64,000 bases of DNA from Symsagittifera roscoffensis (GCF_963678635.1 NC_087062.1:84592012-84656011), one strand, 5' to 3'; shown: positions 34,461 through 46,733, counted from the stretch's first letter. Made by a program: numbers and translations. Notes: generated from the sequence alone by a model not told the origin.

Positions 34461-35832
34461 TTTGTTCGGGCCAAAATTTTTGATCTTTCCAATATATCTA
34501 GCGTTGCAAAATTGATGTTTATTCAATCCATACGGCATTATAAAGTTCCACTTGCTCATTTTGGGTCGATATATGATAGCTGTTTTCAAAAAATTGTCAT
34601 AGAAGGAGCAAAAAGTTTGAAACTAAAAAGTTTTTAGCAAATTTTATAGATAGTTTTTACTTCTGTGAAAAACGGCTTTGACATGAGCGGTAGTTTTCGA
34701 CGTTTCCGGTTCCAATTAACAGCCATCCGTTTTCTGTGACTGCGCTGTGAGCTATGGCTATCTGTTGTTTGTCTTTTTTTTTGAAAAAAAAAAACTCACG
34801 GATAAAAACTTGCTTAAGAAACATTTTTCAGGAGTTTGAGAAAAACGTTTTTTTAAATTAATTTTTCCGAGGTTTTGATCGTTTTTCTGGTTCAAGAACG
34901 GTTTTGGGCCGCTAGAGCGTTTGCGCAAAAGCGCCAAAAAGAGCGCCATATCTCAAATTTTCTGATTATTTGGCCCATCTCTTGGATAAATTTCCAACTT
35001 CAAAACTGGTTGTTCAACAATCTCCTGGAATCAGTAAAAGTGAGATGGAAAACTGAGATACTAAATGAGATAGAATATCTCGTAATACGACAAATTTTGC
35101 GTTGAAAACAACTCGCGTCAAAAGACAAACCGCGATACACTCACCGTCGCGAGCTTGTTAACAGAAGCTAGGACTAATACAAATTTCAGAGCGGGCTATC
35201 ACCGCGCTTACCGGCAAACCTAAGCCGAATTTGCTGCAAGTTGTCGCTTTCCTTAAATTTTGCAATTTATCTTTTGGTACGAATTGTCTTTTGATGCGAG
35301 TTGTCGCGCAACCAGAATGGCTATGAGCTATCAGAAAATTATCAAAAAAAGATGCCTCAGAATAAAACGGAATGAACTGAATCAAGGTCTATGATACGGA
35401 TTATTTCCATTAAATACCCCTGAACGAACCTGAATATGGACTAAGCTGAGATTTCAGATTTTTTACTCACTTATAATTGACTGAAAACTCTTTGTAGGTT
35501 TCTGTCAACATCAGAAAGAAAAAAAGTAAAAAACTTTGTTTTTGCTGATAAATTTTGCGTAGTAAATTCGGAAGCAGATCGAAAGCAGATAGGTCAAAGT
35601 GCCGCTTTGGTGACATGTTTATTTCAGCACTAGAGATACGGAAGTAGCAACTATTAATTTTATTGTTCCGAATTTCGAAAAAAGTAAAGAATATATTTAC
35701 TCGGGAAGTTTTTTTTCTATTCAGGCCAACTTTCAAAAGCATAAAAATTTACAGACCACTGTGAAACGCTCACTACTATACTAACCTGATTAAAACAGCG
35801 CGGTGATACCTGGTTTATTAATACAAGGTCAA
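34461..35832. other. Noncoding between minisatellite arrays; contains a small inverted-repeat element
   Basis: Apart from the inverted repeat at 35109-35303 I see no feature. Short ORFs at 34758-35105 (both strands) and 35467-35742 have no motif. Confidence 0.5.
35109..35303. repeat. MITE-like inverted repeat
   Basis: The 20-bp ends CAACTCGCGTCAAAAGACAA (35109-35128) and its inverse with one mismatch (35284-35303) bound a 195-bp segment. No clear target duplication is visible. Confidence 0.55.
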
Positions 35833-36260
35833 CTTCGACCCTGGTGTACTCATGTATCGTCCTTCGTCGACTCATGTATCGACATCGACCGTGGTATAAT
35901 TATGTATCGACCCTCGTGTACATCGAGCCCAGTGTACTCATGCATCGACCCTGATTTACTCATGTATCGGCCCTGGTGTATTCATGTATCGACCCTGGTT
36001 TACTCATGTATCGGCCCTGGTGTACTCATGTAACGACCTTGGACGACTCATGTATCGACCCTGGTGTACTCTTGTATCGACCCTCGTGTACTCATGTATC
36101 GACCCTGGTTTACTCATGTATCGGCCCTGGTGAAATCTTGTATCGACCTTGGACGACTCATCTATCGACCCTGGTGTAATCATGCATCGATCCTAGTGTA
36201 CTCATGTATCGAACCCGGTTTACTCACGTGTCGACCATGGGCGACTCATGTATCGATCAT
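35833..36260. repeat. 22-bp minisatellite, array 2, with 110-bp higher-order repeat
   Basis: About 19 units of the same 22-bp repeat as array 1, less degenerate. From 35999 to 36218 two consecutive blocks of five monomers (110 bp each) match monomer for monomer. Each opens with the variant TTTACTCATGTATCGGCCC, and a third begins at 36219. This shows five-unit higher-order expansion. Confidence 0.9.
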
Positions 36261-39200
36261 TGAAAATTTTGGATTGATAATTATGAATATTATGAATGGG
36301 AATTCCAGTCCCACCGACCTGAAATTTTCAGTCCATCCGCTTTTCAAACAGAACTCCCATGGATTGTTTTTTTATTCTAAACTGTATAACCGTTCTACTC
36401 AAAACTGGTCCAAAAAAGTGTTTGGAGTTTGTCAAAACGTTTTTATAAGCCTGATTTTTCCATTTGTAAGCAATCGCTTATGACATCGGTTTTGTGGTTG
36501 AGCGCTATTCGTTTACCTGGATTTGAAGTACTTGAAGTTTAAATTCAATTTCTTCTTTTCGTTTAATGTGCGAGAGCAAATCTCAGTCCTCAAAATTCCA
36601 CGATACAAATAGTGTTGAACTGACATTGTTCTTCGAGGCATTTTTTTAAACTAAAAACTGTCAATTTCAACCCCAAATTTTTGAGACATTAATTTTAAAG
36701 CTAGCAGTGCAAAACTGGCGTCATTCCAAACCAAATGTGTCTGTCAAGTTTTGAAACAGTCGAAATTTATTTCTGTCACAAGTCGGCCAGGCCAGACAAG
36801 CGTATATCTCGATTTTTAATTGCCCTTCTGAGTAATCCCAAAAAATCAAAACGTTTTGCCTAACTATTTGTGTTCAATGGCTGTTTGCAATTTGCGCATG
36901 TCGGTTTAGAACTATCCACTCATGAAAAATATCAGCCATTTTTGAAAGGGTGATGTTGAAGCAATTTTATTGTCAATTTTATAGCACAGCCGCTTTAATG
37001 AAGTCATGTCTGAGATGTAGTTATCGGTATCCAGTCGGGCCCGGGACTATACGAAATTGAATTCTGAAATTTTATTTGATCGAGTTTTGGGCAAAAATGT
37101 ACACATTTTGTTAACTTAAATTTTTTTTTCATTCAGCCATAAAACCAAAATACCATAACAAAAAATACTAACAGCTGCTGTCGCGCCAACCTTATTGAAC
37201 TGCCAATATATACAATTTTGAATATAAAAGATGAAGCCGATTTACACCTCAAAGTGGCAACAAGCAGATATTGCCACAAATTTTTACCTTGAACCGATAA
37301 TCGGCATAGTATTCATTCTATGACCGATTGAACAGTTTAGATTAGTTTCTAAGCTCATGGGCCCTAATCAGTTTATGGTTTGTAGATTTGCTTAGCAACA
37401 GTTTTTATTGTAGTCATCGAATTACTTTGCGCGTTGCAGCAGTCTTTAGGCTGCATTGCCGTACCCAATAAAGGTTCTAAGCTGAACAAAGTTTTTAAAG
37501 CCACTTTTTGGATTTTTTGCATAAAACTTTTATTTTTATCAAGTTTTAGAGATAAAAAACTATATATATCCTGGTCAGGATTAAAATCTATGATTTTACT
37601 GATTTCGTATAGTAAAATAGTAGACGTAGACAGATGAAAAAAATAACTCCCAATATTGACCGAAATCAAAGCCCCAATTTTCTAGGCCAGAGCTTAACCC
37701 AAACATTGCCCTGCCTAATGAAAAGTTCAAATTATCATGCTTTTTTAGTTTGTTTGCAAAGCAAGTAAGCAAGAAGGGTTAAAAGTGAGTCTCTTAAGTG
37801 TGCAATGGAGAGCTTGTAGAACCATTTTGAACAACCGTAAACAGGATCGAGAAAAGTTCGATTGGTCTTTCGAGCTCGGATAATCACTTTGATTAAAAAA
37901 ACGGTCGATTTTTTTTTGAAATCAAACATGTATAATCAAGCTTCGAAAGCTATTACGAACTAAAGACCAATTGCAATCAAAATGACTATCAAAAACTTCA
38001 ATAAACAGTACAAAGCGAGACCATTTGTAACGGAATAGGCTACCAAAATGAAGATGTTTTCAGTGAAGATGTTTAATTCTTTTCAGTTGGCTGAGCTATA
38101 GCGCCAGAATTTTAACTTCACTGAAGATTCAATATGTTTAATTTTACTTTTAAGTTCTTTCCAATAGACTAAATTATTACAGTCTGGACTTTACTGAAAA
38201 AATTGGAAAAAAATTATTTAATTGGAGGGGCAATAACAGGAAGGTGTCGGATCTTGGAGACAGCGTGGTTGCGTAAGTTGATAGCGAGATTCAAACCAGA
38301 TTCTACGAAACCGGAGTGGTAAGGGTAAAGGCGCTACGCTCTGAGAGACGGCACGAATAATTAGAATAACTTTTGTAGATATTCTGTCCAGTTTTAAAAT
38401 TTCAACGAAGAAGTTGAAGAAAGATTTTTGCGATAAAAAACTGTGCCCGAAATTGGAAACTGGGTACAATTTTATAGTACAGAACTTGCTCTAAAAGCAT
38501 CTAAATTCAAAAAAAATCTTTGCTCATTATTATCAAAACACCCATTATATTGGCATGTTAAAATTACAGTTATCATTTTTTGCTAGGCTAATTCTTTCCA
38601 AATTTGCACAAACATTTCAATTGTAAAACAAAACAATTTCGAAAAAAATAGTAAACAAAAACTTAAACAACACAAGGTCCCTCTTTTATTTTAGTTCATA
38701 TACCAAATGCTCAATTTTAATTAAAATATTGGGTGTTTTCGGTCAGGATTATCCTGAGTTTTTGGCAATGTCGGCTGACATGAGACAAAAAGATACTGGA
38801 GATACAAAAACAAACAAATAACAAAAAAACTAAAAACAAAACGAATAAAAAAGATACATTTATAAAAAATATGACTGTTTGAAAAGTAGAAATGCGTCAG
38901 AAAGTTTAAAAAAAATAATTTGTAATTGCAAAAGTAAGTTCGTTAAAAATGTTGCCTGAAAAAAATTCTAAAAAAATCTTTAAATCTTTTAATTTGAAGA
39001 AAGTTTGACTATTTTCCCCCAAACATAGGTCAATTTTAGCTCATTCACTTATTCAAGAATTACCATTAAGCAACCGGTTGAGTTTTTACTTAATTTGTTT
39101 CAAAGTGAGCTTTTTCCGTACCTATAAAGGGTACAATCTCCACAAAGTGAAGTGTAATTTAAATTTAAGAAATTAAAATCTTTTGAAATGGTTGGGCTAT

Positions 39201-39686
39201 ATAGAAGGCTCACAAACATAATTTTTTGTAACAACTGGTCTGGTTGTTTTAAGCGTATACCTCGATTGTGTATACAAAACCGAGCAAAAAAACTTTTGGG
39301 TAAAGTTTTAGAATTGGTATTTGCAAAAACAATGGCAAAATGTTGGTTATTCAGGCAAAGAGCTGTGCAAATTTTTTGATCAAGACTTTTTGTCTAATGT
39401 CATTTCGATTTGGGAAAAACGCTTTGCAAGTTTCCAACTTTGTTCGTTTTATACACATAATTGAAAACAGCACTGTAGCTTTTGATTGACAAAACTTGAC
39501 ATTCATCCAAATACCATACTTTCACTCGTAGATACGGCGCCAATTGAAAGCATTGTATGAAAAATTTATGACTTTTGTTTTACAATTTCATGGAGTTGCA
39601 TCAAACACATTTTTTCATACAACGAAAAAAAGGTCTAGTCAAAAACTACAAAATTCTTGAAGTCTCAAACGTTACCGCATGTTTTC
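36261..39686. other. AT-rich noncoding
   Basis: There is no recognisable gene. The longest minus-strand ORFs (37373-37669, 38218-38469) lack an ATG start or a known motif. 37735-37929 and the rest look random. The right edge, TTTTC at 39682-39686, is the left target duplication of the gypsy element. Confidence 0.5.
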
Positions 39687-39941
39687 TGTCATCCGGTCTG
39701 GATCGACAAACTATCTTTATATGTATGTTATTTATACTATTAACAATCTTTTGTTTAACGCCTAGATGGCTGGTCACTTGACCTTGGTAGACATAGAGAA
39801 CGAACTCTAACTGTAATAAGAAAAGAGAGTTGAATAAATGTTATCTGTCAACTAGTCGTTTCTTTCGCTCCGACTTAGAACTAAAGGTTTATAGATCCAT
39901 TCGGATTCAAGAATTTGAACATCATACCCTCCGGTATGACA
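39687..39941 (+). repeat. 5' LTR of gypsy element
   Basis: Starts TGTCATCCGG and ends CCGGTATGACA, so its ends are also short inverted repeats. It pairs with 46434-46688. The final A together with the following TG forms the presumed gag start codon. Confidence 0.95.
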
Positions 39942-41269
39942 TGGCGCAGCCAGCAGGAGATTCCAAAAACCCACTGAATATTAATCCATTTTGGGAGAGA
40001 GCATCGGTCGAACCACCACTCGAATGGACAAAGTGGGCAGCCATAATGGAGATGGCCGTATTTGCAAAGGATGGGATAGAAATTCGGAATCTACTAGGAC
40101 CAAAACCATCACTCACAGACCCTGTTGAGCTTGTATATGATATTGAAATACAAGGCGAAACTGACGCACAAAGGAAAAACCGTGAACTGCGCAATCAAGA
40201 AAAACGAGTAGGACATGAAAATCACGTCATAAAAGCCCGGGAGAAAAGGGTTTTATGTAACTCATACAGATAGGACAGAGCAAACGTACGGGTACGAAGC
40301 TACCTTTTTCTCTGTCTGGGAGCTGAAGGCCAAAGACAAATTCAGCAAAAACGACCTAACCTAGTTTTACACAATGTAACTACGCAAGAATTTATGACAA
40401 CATTGGAGGATATCTTCGTTACTAACAGAATCGTAGCGTTCGAGCGTTACAATTTTATTTTTCGTAAACAAAAAAAAGAAAGTCTGGAACAATTTCGATT
40501 CGGAACAATTGCATCACGGTTCGATTGCGGAGACAGAGAAGACGAATGGGTTAGAGACATGTTTACAGCACATATGCACAATGAAAAAATTGCAGAAGAA
40601 TTGTTACCACAAACACGAACCCCTTAAGACGCGTACGAGTACGCAATTCGAAGAGAAAAAGGAATTGAACATAGTCGAACTATGAAAATAAACCCATTCG
40701 GGGGACAAACTACACCAAAACAAGAACCCATACATTATATCAATAATCGGGGTGGTCGATATAATTCGAAAAATAATCAGTACTCACAAAGAGACAGAGG
40801 CAGTTTCCGTGGTCGACCATATCAACGCGGATCCCAAAACACAAGAGGACAAGACAGAACTAGCATTACAGGCAGTTCAAAACAATGTTATAAGTGCGGA
40901 AATCGATACAATCAGAATCACCTGCAATCTTGCCCAGCAAAGGACAATATTTGTTCAAAATGTGCCAAAAGAGGTCAGTTTGCAAAAGTTTGCAGATCTA
41001 CCAACGTTAATTATTTGACCCGACAGTATGAGCAACAGGAAGAGATAGAAACAGAAAGCATCGAAAAGGAAAACGATCCAGTAGCTTTTGCCAAGTTTAT
41101 TTCAAGTAATGGTTGGGATGAATATCAAATAGACAACATTTCGGTTATGGCGATCGCTGAATCGTTTGAGATCAAAATTACAAACCTTCTGTCAGAAAAT
41201 GATCTGTATGGACATAGGCAGAACAACTATTTGCTATCGCCGAATCAGGAAGCCCAATGTCATTTCTGA
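39941..41269 (+). pseudogene. Gag of gypsy element (two in-frame stops)
   Basis: One reading frame runs 443 codons from ATG at 39941, broken only by TAG at 40271-40273 and TAA at 40625-40627. The N-terminus starts MAQPAGDSKNPLNINPF. The middle holds the helical capsid-like region (with FRFGTIASRFDCGD, typical of Mag-type gag). Near the end are two zinc knuckles: CYKCGNRYNQNHLQSC and CSKCAKRGQFAKVC, the second with His replaced by Gln. Gag packages the RNA and forms the particle. Its end overlaps the start of pol, which is in the -1 frame, so pol would need a frameshift. The start codon straddles the LTR/PBS junction. Confidence 0.85.
39942..39958 (+). other. Primer-binding site of gypsy element
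   Basis: TGGCGCAGCCAGCAGGA follows the LTR without a gap. The TGGCGC start is usual for gypsy elements primed by a tRNA ending GCGCCA. It overlaps the first codons of gag. Confidence 0.8.
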
Positions 41270-42990
41270 ATGAAAAAACCGCACGGCGCATTCAACAAAA
41301 CGATAGATCAGCAATATTTAAGTGTATCCCACCAGACGACACAACAAGAAATCTGGCTTGTTATAATGGCGAAACAATAATCCCAAAGGGACGATTAATC
41401 ATAACAATTGAATCGGGAGGCTGGAAGATTCAATCAGCCCCATTCATCATTGTAGATGATCAAAAACCCAATATCATCGGACGCAATATACTACCAAAAA
41501 TTGGCGTCAAGCTGATTCAAGAAACAAACAAACAAACCATTTTGAATATTTGCGAGAAAGACGAATCTGAACCGGATATCAAACAATTGGTTAAAGATAA
41601 TTTCCAACAACTATGCATACGTATCGGAAAACCAAAAAATCACATGATGAAAACCCAATTCAGTCAAGACTTCATACCATTACTATAGAAAGGCCGACGT
41701 ATTCCTGTTCACTTACAGGAACGAGTTGAAGGGGAGCTCAACAAGTTGATAGATCAAAACCACATCATCAAATTGGACAAATATTCGGACCAACAATTCA
41801 TTAGTCCCATTGTGATCACGGTCTAAAAGAATCAAACTTTCAAACTCGCACTTGATTCTAAGAAAATCAACAAATTTATACACAAAACCAAATACCAAAT
41901 GTCCAACATTGAACTCTTGTTGGATAACATCGCAGAGGTGGTAAAGTCAGACAAACGCTATTTTCAACACTAGACCATCGGTACGCATACTCACAAATCC
42001 CATTGGATGAAACGACCAAGGAACAATACAACTTTAGTCTTATCGGAGGCCACGCTACTGGAACGTATCATTTTCAAACAAGATTCTATGCCAGCCTAAT
42101 TTCAAAAAGCGATCGATTTAACTCTTACTAGTTGCACAAACACCTACGCTTATTTGGACGATATTTTGATTGTCACAAAAGGATCGTTGAATACACAAAA
42201 ACTGAAGTTACAATCAGTTTTGAAAAATTGGATGAAGAAAACTTAGCAATATCATTGGATAAATTTAAGTTTGCATGCAAACAAGTTGAGTGGTTAGGAT
42301 TTAGTGTTAATAGTGAGGATACAAAACCACTGGTAAAAAATACGGAAGCTATTGAGAAACTATCACCACCGAAAACTTTTAAACAACTAAAACGTTTTAT
42401 GGGTTCAATACATTACCTCACACGGTACATTCCAAAATTGGCACAAACAGCCGCCGCGTTACGCCCATTACTTAGAAACACAGAAAAAAACAGACCACTC
42501 GAATGGTCCACAGAGCATAACACAGCATTTAACAACATATTAAAACTGGTTTCAGAAATAACACAAAATAAACATTTTGACCAACATTTAGATACTCGCA
42601 TAATATGTGATGCGTCAACCACAGGACTAGGAGCCGCACTCGAACAATTTTCACCAGAAGGTTGGGTTGCCGTAGCATATGCATCACGATTTTTGAACTC
42701 ATTAGAGGAAAAATACTCGATCAACGAGCTTGAATTGTTAGGAGTCGTGTGGGCAATCCAACACTTCAAATACTATCTGTATGGATAACATTTTACCGTC
42801 ATCACTGATCAGCAAGCTTTGATCAGCGCGTTGAATGCGAGCGAGCTTTCAAAAACCAGTCAAAGTCGGCTCACCCGTTGGATCGACCGATTAATCCCTT
42901 TCACTTCGATATCAAACATCTCGCGGGGAGCAAAATGGGGCTAATTGACTACATATCCCGAAACCCGGTCGGATTGGGATACCCCCTAGT
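41239..42990 (+). pseudogene. Pol of gypsy element: protease, reverse transcriptase, RNase H (broken)
   Basis: The protease flap region starts ESGSPMSFLNEKTA, where DTGSP is expected, so the catalytic Asp is changed to Glu. The IIGRNIL motif follows. RT pieces include FISPIVITV, FKLALDSKKIN, YSQIPLDETTKEQ and the catalytic YLDDILIV (42151-42162). Then come the WLGFSVNSE and FMGSIHYLTRYIP thumb region and RNase H with ICDAST and NELELLGVVWA. Lesions: TAG 41686, TAA 41824, TAG near 41972 with a frame change, another frame change near 42215, TAA at 42786, and a further shift near 42905. Frames 1 and 0 alternate. RT copies element RNA into DNA; this copy cannot. Confidence 0.85.
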
Positions 42991-43383
42991 GAGTATGACA
43001 AGGAATTTGTTGTAGCATCAATTAGGGCATTCACTAATAACCTGGAAATGATTGACAACGTCATTCTAAACAATCTAGCCAATCGGAGCAAAGCACCATA
43101 ACAGCTGATCAAAAAGCGCGCGAACAACAAAGGTCTATTGAATGCTACTTCAAACATTCAATTAGGAATGAAACATTCCAAGCATTCCGCAACCGGTCAT
43201 TGCCAAATTAATAACACAGATCAGTTTCACTCAAAATCTGCTAAAAATCAGTCAACGCTTTTCCGATACAAACAATCTCAAAACCAAAAAATCCGTGCAT
43301 AAAATCTCAGTTAAACATTTCCACAACGCAGCTATGAGTCACAAAAATATTAAGAATTCAAAGGAGGATTCATCCCAACAGAA

Positions 43384-44106
43384 TTGAAATCAACAGAGGC
43401 AAGAGGACGAAAAGCTTCACGGGAAAACTGGCACGTCTCATCCGATCGGGAAGAAAGCCTTTCGGACCCCAGATGGCATAAAAAACCTCCCAACGAAGGA
43501 AAGAAAGGGCACACGGAGGCACAAAAGTCACCACGACAAAAACATCTCAAACAAACATCAACGCCCGTACGGGACGCCAGGGTGATACTTTCGACTAAGA
43601 AGATCGATACAAAGTCAAACTTCCCGAAGATCACTTTCACGGATACAAATGCATCCGGAAACAAAACGGATCGGATCAGTTTAGGATGCACAATGCAAAC
43701 AATGACGGCACAAACTCAATCGACTTCTACAACGACAACTACACAAACAACCCAATCGGAACCACATGCTACAACAGCTTCTACCCAAACAACTGAAGAA
43801 CCAAAAGACTTAGTATCGGATATTTATGTCAGCCGGGTAAATCCGGAAATTTGCGTACAGGAGATACTGGCCCCCAATATCGAACCGTCAACAATGGGAC
43901 ACACGTTAGAAGCCAGTCACGAGATGATATCAGCCGGACTAGTCGCTACAGTGGACAAAACGACCAATACAGTGGAGTCGGAAGAAGACACGCCTTTGTT
44001 TAATCAAAAACTGCAACGCGTACTGGGTGTTCGTTTTATCGCCGTAGCCACCAAGAAAGATAGAAACCTTCGCCCTCTTATCAATTTCGTCAAAAAGAGT
44101 GATTGA
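43384..44106 (+). pseudogene. Pol linker of gypsy element between RNase H and integrase
   Basis: An open stretch of ~240 codons, hydrophilic, Thr/Gln/Lys-rich, with no catalytic motif. Its end (LQRVLGVRFIAVATKKDRNL) leads into the integrase zinc-binding region, one base out of frame. It is upstream-continuous with a degraded stretch from 42990 that still reads DKEFVVASIRAFTNNLEMID. Its lack of stops in 720 bases is surprising in this broken copy but may be chance. Confidence 0.6.
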
Positions 44107-45460
44107 GAAGCAATCAAACCTCGTACGGCCAGTACTGGTATAATATCAGAAACAGACTCCATGTCCGAGAGGATTGTCTACTGATAGACGAAAGAATAGT
44201 CATTCCCACGCCGCTGAGGCAGATAGTACTTCATAGCCTGCATCTAACGCACCCTGGATCGGCAGCGATGCTAGATCTTAGCAACCACGTATGGTTTCCG
44301 CATATGCATCGGGCAATTGTGCAGATGGCACAGAATAGCAAACACTGCACCGAACAAGGTATGTAATTTAAAACCAATCATCGGGAAAAACATTCGTTCC
44401 AAATGGAACCAGTAGTTAAACCAAATGAGGAAGTACAACTAGATTTTGCACGACCCATTCCGGATGAACTAAATGAAGAGGCATATATTTTAGTCGCAAT
44501 AGATAAGTGGTCAAAATTCCCAACTGCAAAAGTTGTAACAAACACAACAGCAGATATTGCTATTAAATTTATGCAACGATACATTTCAAACAACGGGGTA
44601 CCCTGCAGGATAAGGTGTAACCAAGCACAAACATATAGATCTAAAAAATTTCAGCTCTTCTGTCATACAAACAATTTTAAGCTGCTATTTGCACCGGTAG
44701 ATGATCATAGAGCAATAGGGGTCGTCGAGAGAATGATTCAAACTTTAAAACGTAGATTAGCAATTACGAGAATAGACAAAACAAATACACCATACAAACT
44801 TGCTTCAGATGTTGCAGAAATTATCAAAACACTCAGAATTACACCGCATAGCGTAACAAAATTTCACCATTTGAGGCCCACATGGGACGTAAACCAAACA
44901 CACCTTTATCAAACTTAGCAACTAATAGTTCACCTAACAATTTGAACTGGGAAAATGCAAAACATGCATGTTTAGATTGCCAGAAAATTACCAAGCCGCC
45001 CCTAACCGCTGACGGTAATGCACGACTTACAACAATGGTCGGAAGATGAAGTATCCATCAACAAACGAGATCAAAAGCCACAAATGCCACGGATTTGACA
45101 AACTCGGACGTAACAACACAACAGAAAGACACAGGTGCCAAATCTAAAGCTATAGATATTATCAAAAATAAGTTGAATGTAAGGTATAAGGGATTACAAA
45201 CATTGGTAGACAAAAACACGGAAAAACGAATAGATCAGTTACCACGAAATACAAAAAGAATAGCGACCAAGGTAAAGGATCCGAGAACGTTCGAACAGAA
45301 ATAAAAAACCATAGACGGGAAAATACTTACTTATACCTCACACACTGCTTGAGTTCAAACATTCGGAAAACAACCAAGATTTTTAAGAAACAGTGGTGTT
45401 GCTTTTGTACCGAACCGTTTAATATACGGACCATGCAGACCGTCTCGTCTCAGTGACTAC
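44103..45460 (+). pseudogene. Integrase of gypsy element (broken)
   Basis: The zinc-binding part has HSLHLTHPGSAAM and NSKHC, where the first Cys of the CxxC is Ser. A TAA interrupts at 44364-44366. The core reads VQLDFARPIPDE (first Asp), IRCNQAQTY where Asp is expected (second catalytic Asp now Asn), and GVVERMIQTLKRRL (Glu). After 44880 the frame shifts; HMGRKPNTPLS and YKGLQTLVDKNTEKRI-like pieces follow in other frames. Integrase joins element cDNA to the chromosome; this one has lost an essential residue. Confidence 0.85.
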
Positions 45461-45692
45461 GTTGCTTATAAATCCGCACGGAGATCAGGACCTTGCCTAC
45501 GTTTTTTAGACATCGAGAATCCTACCGCTCCCCAATACCCGATGTTCAAGGAAGACAAACAAACTGGCTTCCCGAAGAAATTGACACAAAAGTAAAAAAA
45601 AAAAACGTACAAGGAAAACCCAATAGTCCGGCAAAAAGAAAAACAGAAGCAACGGGGAAACGGACCGGCGGGCGACCCACAAGGAGATTGGG

Positions 45693-46322
45693 ATGAGTCT
45701 CCATGCAGAAATTCCGGTTGGGACTTCACAGGCCAACGAAACAGCAACACCAAGCTCTGACAAACCCGAAGAGGCCGACCAATCATCGGATTCCTCCGAG
45801 GACATTGCCCCATCACAAAAGCGGCAAAACAAAAAGCAAACTCCTCCAACGAATGCACCGGAACCATTGAGGAAGTCAACACGAAACCGCCAATCGGCGC
45901 TTTCTCATGCTTTTGGAAACCCGGTGCCTATTAACGCGATTGAAGATCAGCAAAACGAAGAAACAAAACAGTCAATTAGATTTCAAATCGACTCACCACC
46001 GGCGAGACAAGAAAATGCTTATCCCAGCCTAACATCTCTCATTCAGGAAATGGGCTTTACTGAAACAACTCCCCAATTCAAGGCATGCATCAAACTAATA
46101 GAGACAATTAGTCCGAAAAGCAAGATCAACCAAACTGAAGTTGTTGATTTAATTTCGCCGCCAAATGAAGATGAGCCAACCGACACGAATAACGATATTT
46201 TATTTATCAAAACAAAAAGTTGCCCAGAAGGTGGAGTGGATGACGCTCAGAATGATGATGAGAAGGAACACGAAAGCCAGGGAGAAGAAACTGCCAAGCA
46301 AAATACACAACCTGAAAAGTAA
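45693..46322 (+). CDS. C-terminal ORF of gypsy element, intact 209 residues
   Basis: From a true ATG at 45693 an unbroken frame ends 111 bases before the 3' LTR. The protein is acidic and Ser/Thr/Gln-rich, with a short basic motif LRKSTRNR near residue 60, usual near the C-terminus of gypsy integrases. Then comes a region with SLIQEMGFTETTPQFKACIK and an acidic tail. It may be the end of Pol or a separate third ORF. No membrane segment, so not an envelope. It is the only element gene here without a lesion. Confidence 0.55.
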   Translation: MSLHAEIPVGTSQANETATPSSDKPEEADQSSDSSEDIAPSQKRQNKKQTPPTNAPEPLRKSTRNRQSALSHAFGNPVPINAIEDQQNEETKQSIRFQIDSPPARQENAYPSLTSLIQEMGFTETTPQFKACIKLIETISPKSKINQTEVVDLISPPNEDEPTDTNNDILFIKTKSCPEGGVDDAQNDDEKEHESQGEETAKQNTQPEK

Positions 46323-46433
46323 TGCGAAAAAAGTCCTACCCGGACTATAAAACTCAATCTATCAGTCCTAAGGGGACTTTAAAAACTCATTTTACAAAAC
46401 AATAGTTTATAAATTTTTGTTGTCAAGAGTGAA

Positions 46434-46688
46434 TGTCATCCGGTCTGGATCGACAAACTATCTTTATATTTATGTTATTTATATTATTAACAATCTTATG
46501 TTTAACGCCTAGATGGCTGGTCACTTGACCTTGGTAGACAGAGAGAACAAACTCTAACTGCAATAAGAAAAGAGAGTTGAATAATTGTTATCTGTCAACT
46601 AGTCGTTTCTTTCGCTCCGACTTAGAGTTAAAGGTTTATCAATCCATTCGGATTCAAGTATAAGAACATCATTCCCTCCGGTATGACA
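46434..46688 (+). repeat. 3' LTR of gypsy element
   Basis: 255 bp, TGTCATCCGG...GGTATGACA, followed by the target duplication TTTTC. Compared with the 5' LTR I count about 15 differences. A purine stretch AAGGGGA lies ~65 bases upstream; no clear polypurine tract directly abuts the LTR. Confidence 0.95.
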
Positions 46689-46733
46689 TTTTCTCTGAGT
46701 TTTTTTGTTAGTTTTCGAGAACGTAGCCCTGGA

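Larger units (their letters stand above)
39687..46688 (+). mobile_element. Ty3/gypsy LTR retrotransposon (Mag/SURL-like), full structure, defective
   Basis: Both LTRs are 255 bp and the insertion is flanked by the 5-bp duplication TTTTC (39682-39686, 46689-46693). Between them come a primer-binding site, gag with zinc knuckles, protease, RT, RNase H, integrase and a C-terminal ORF, all on the plus strand. The LTRs differ at about 15 of 255 positions by eye (~6%), so insertion is not recent. Gag and pol carry several stops, frameshifts and lost catalytic residues, so the copy is inactive. Confidence 0.95.

Noticed and set aside
38218-38469. 83-codon minus-strand ORF with Pro/Arg-rich middle
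   Set aside because: No recognisable motif and no supporting splice or repeat context.
43350-43691. Minus-strand 113-codon ORF in gypsy pol linker
   Set aside because: Shadow of the plus-strand linker frame.
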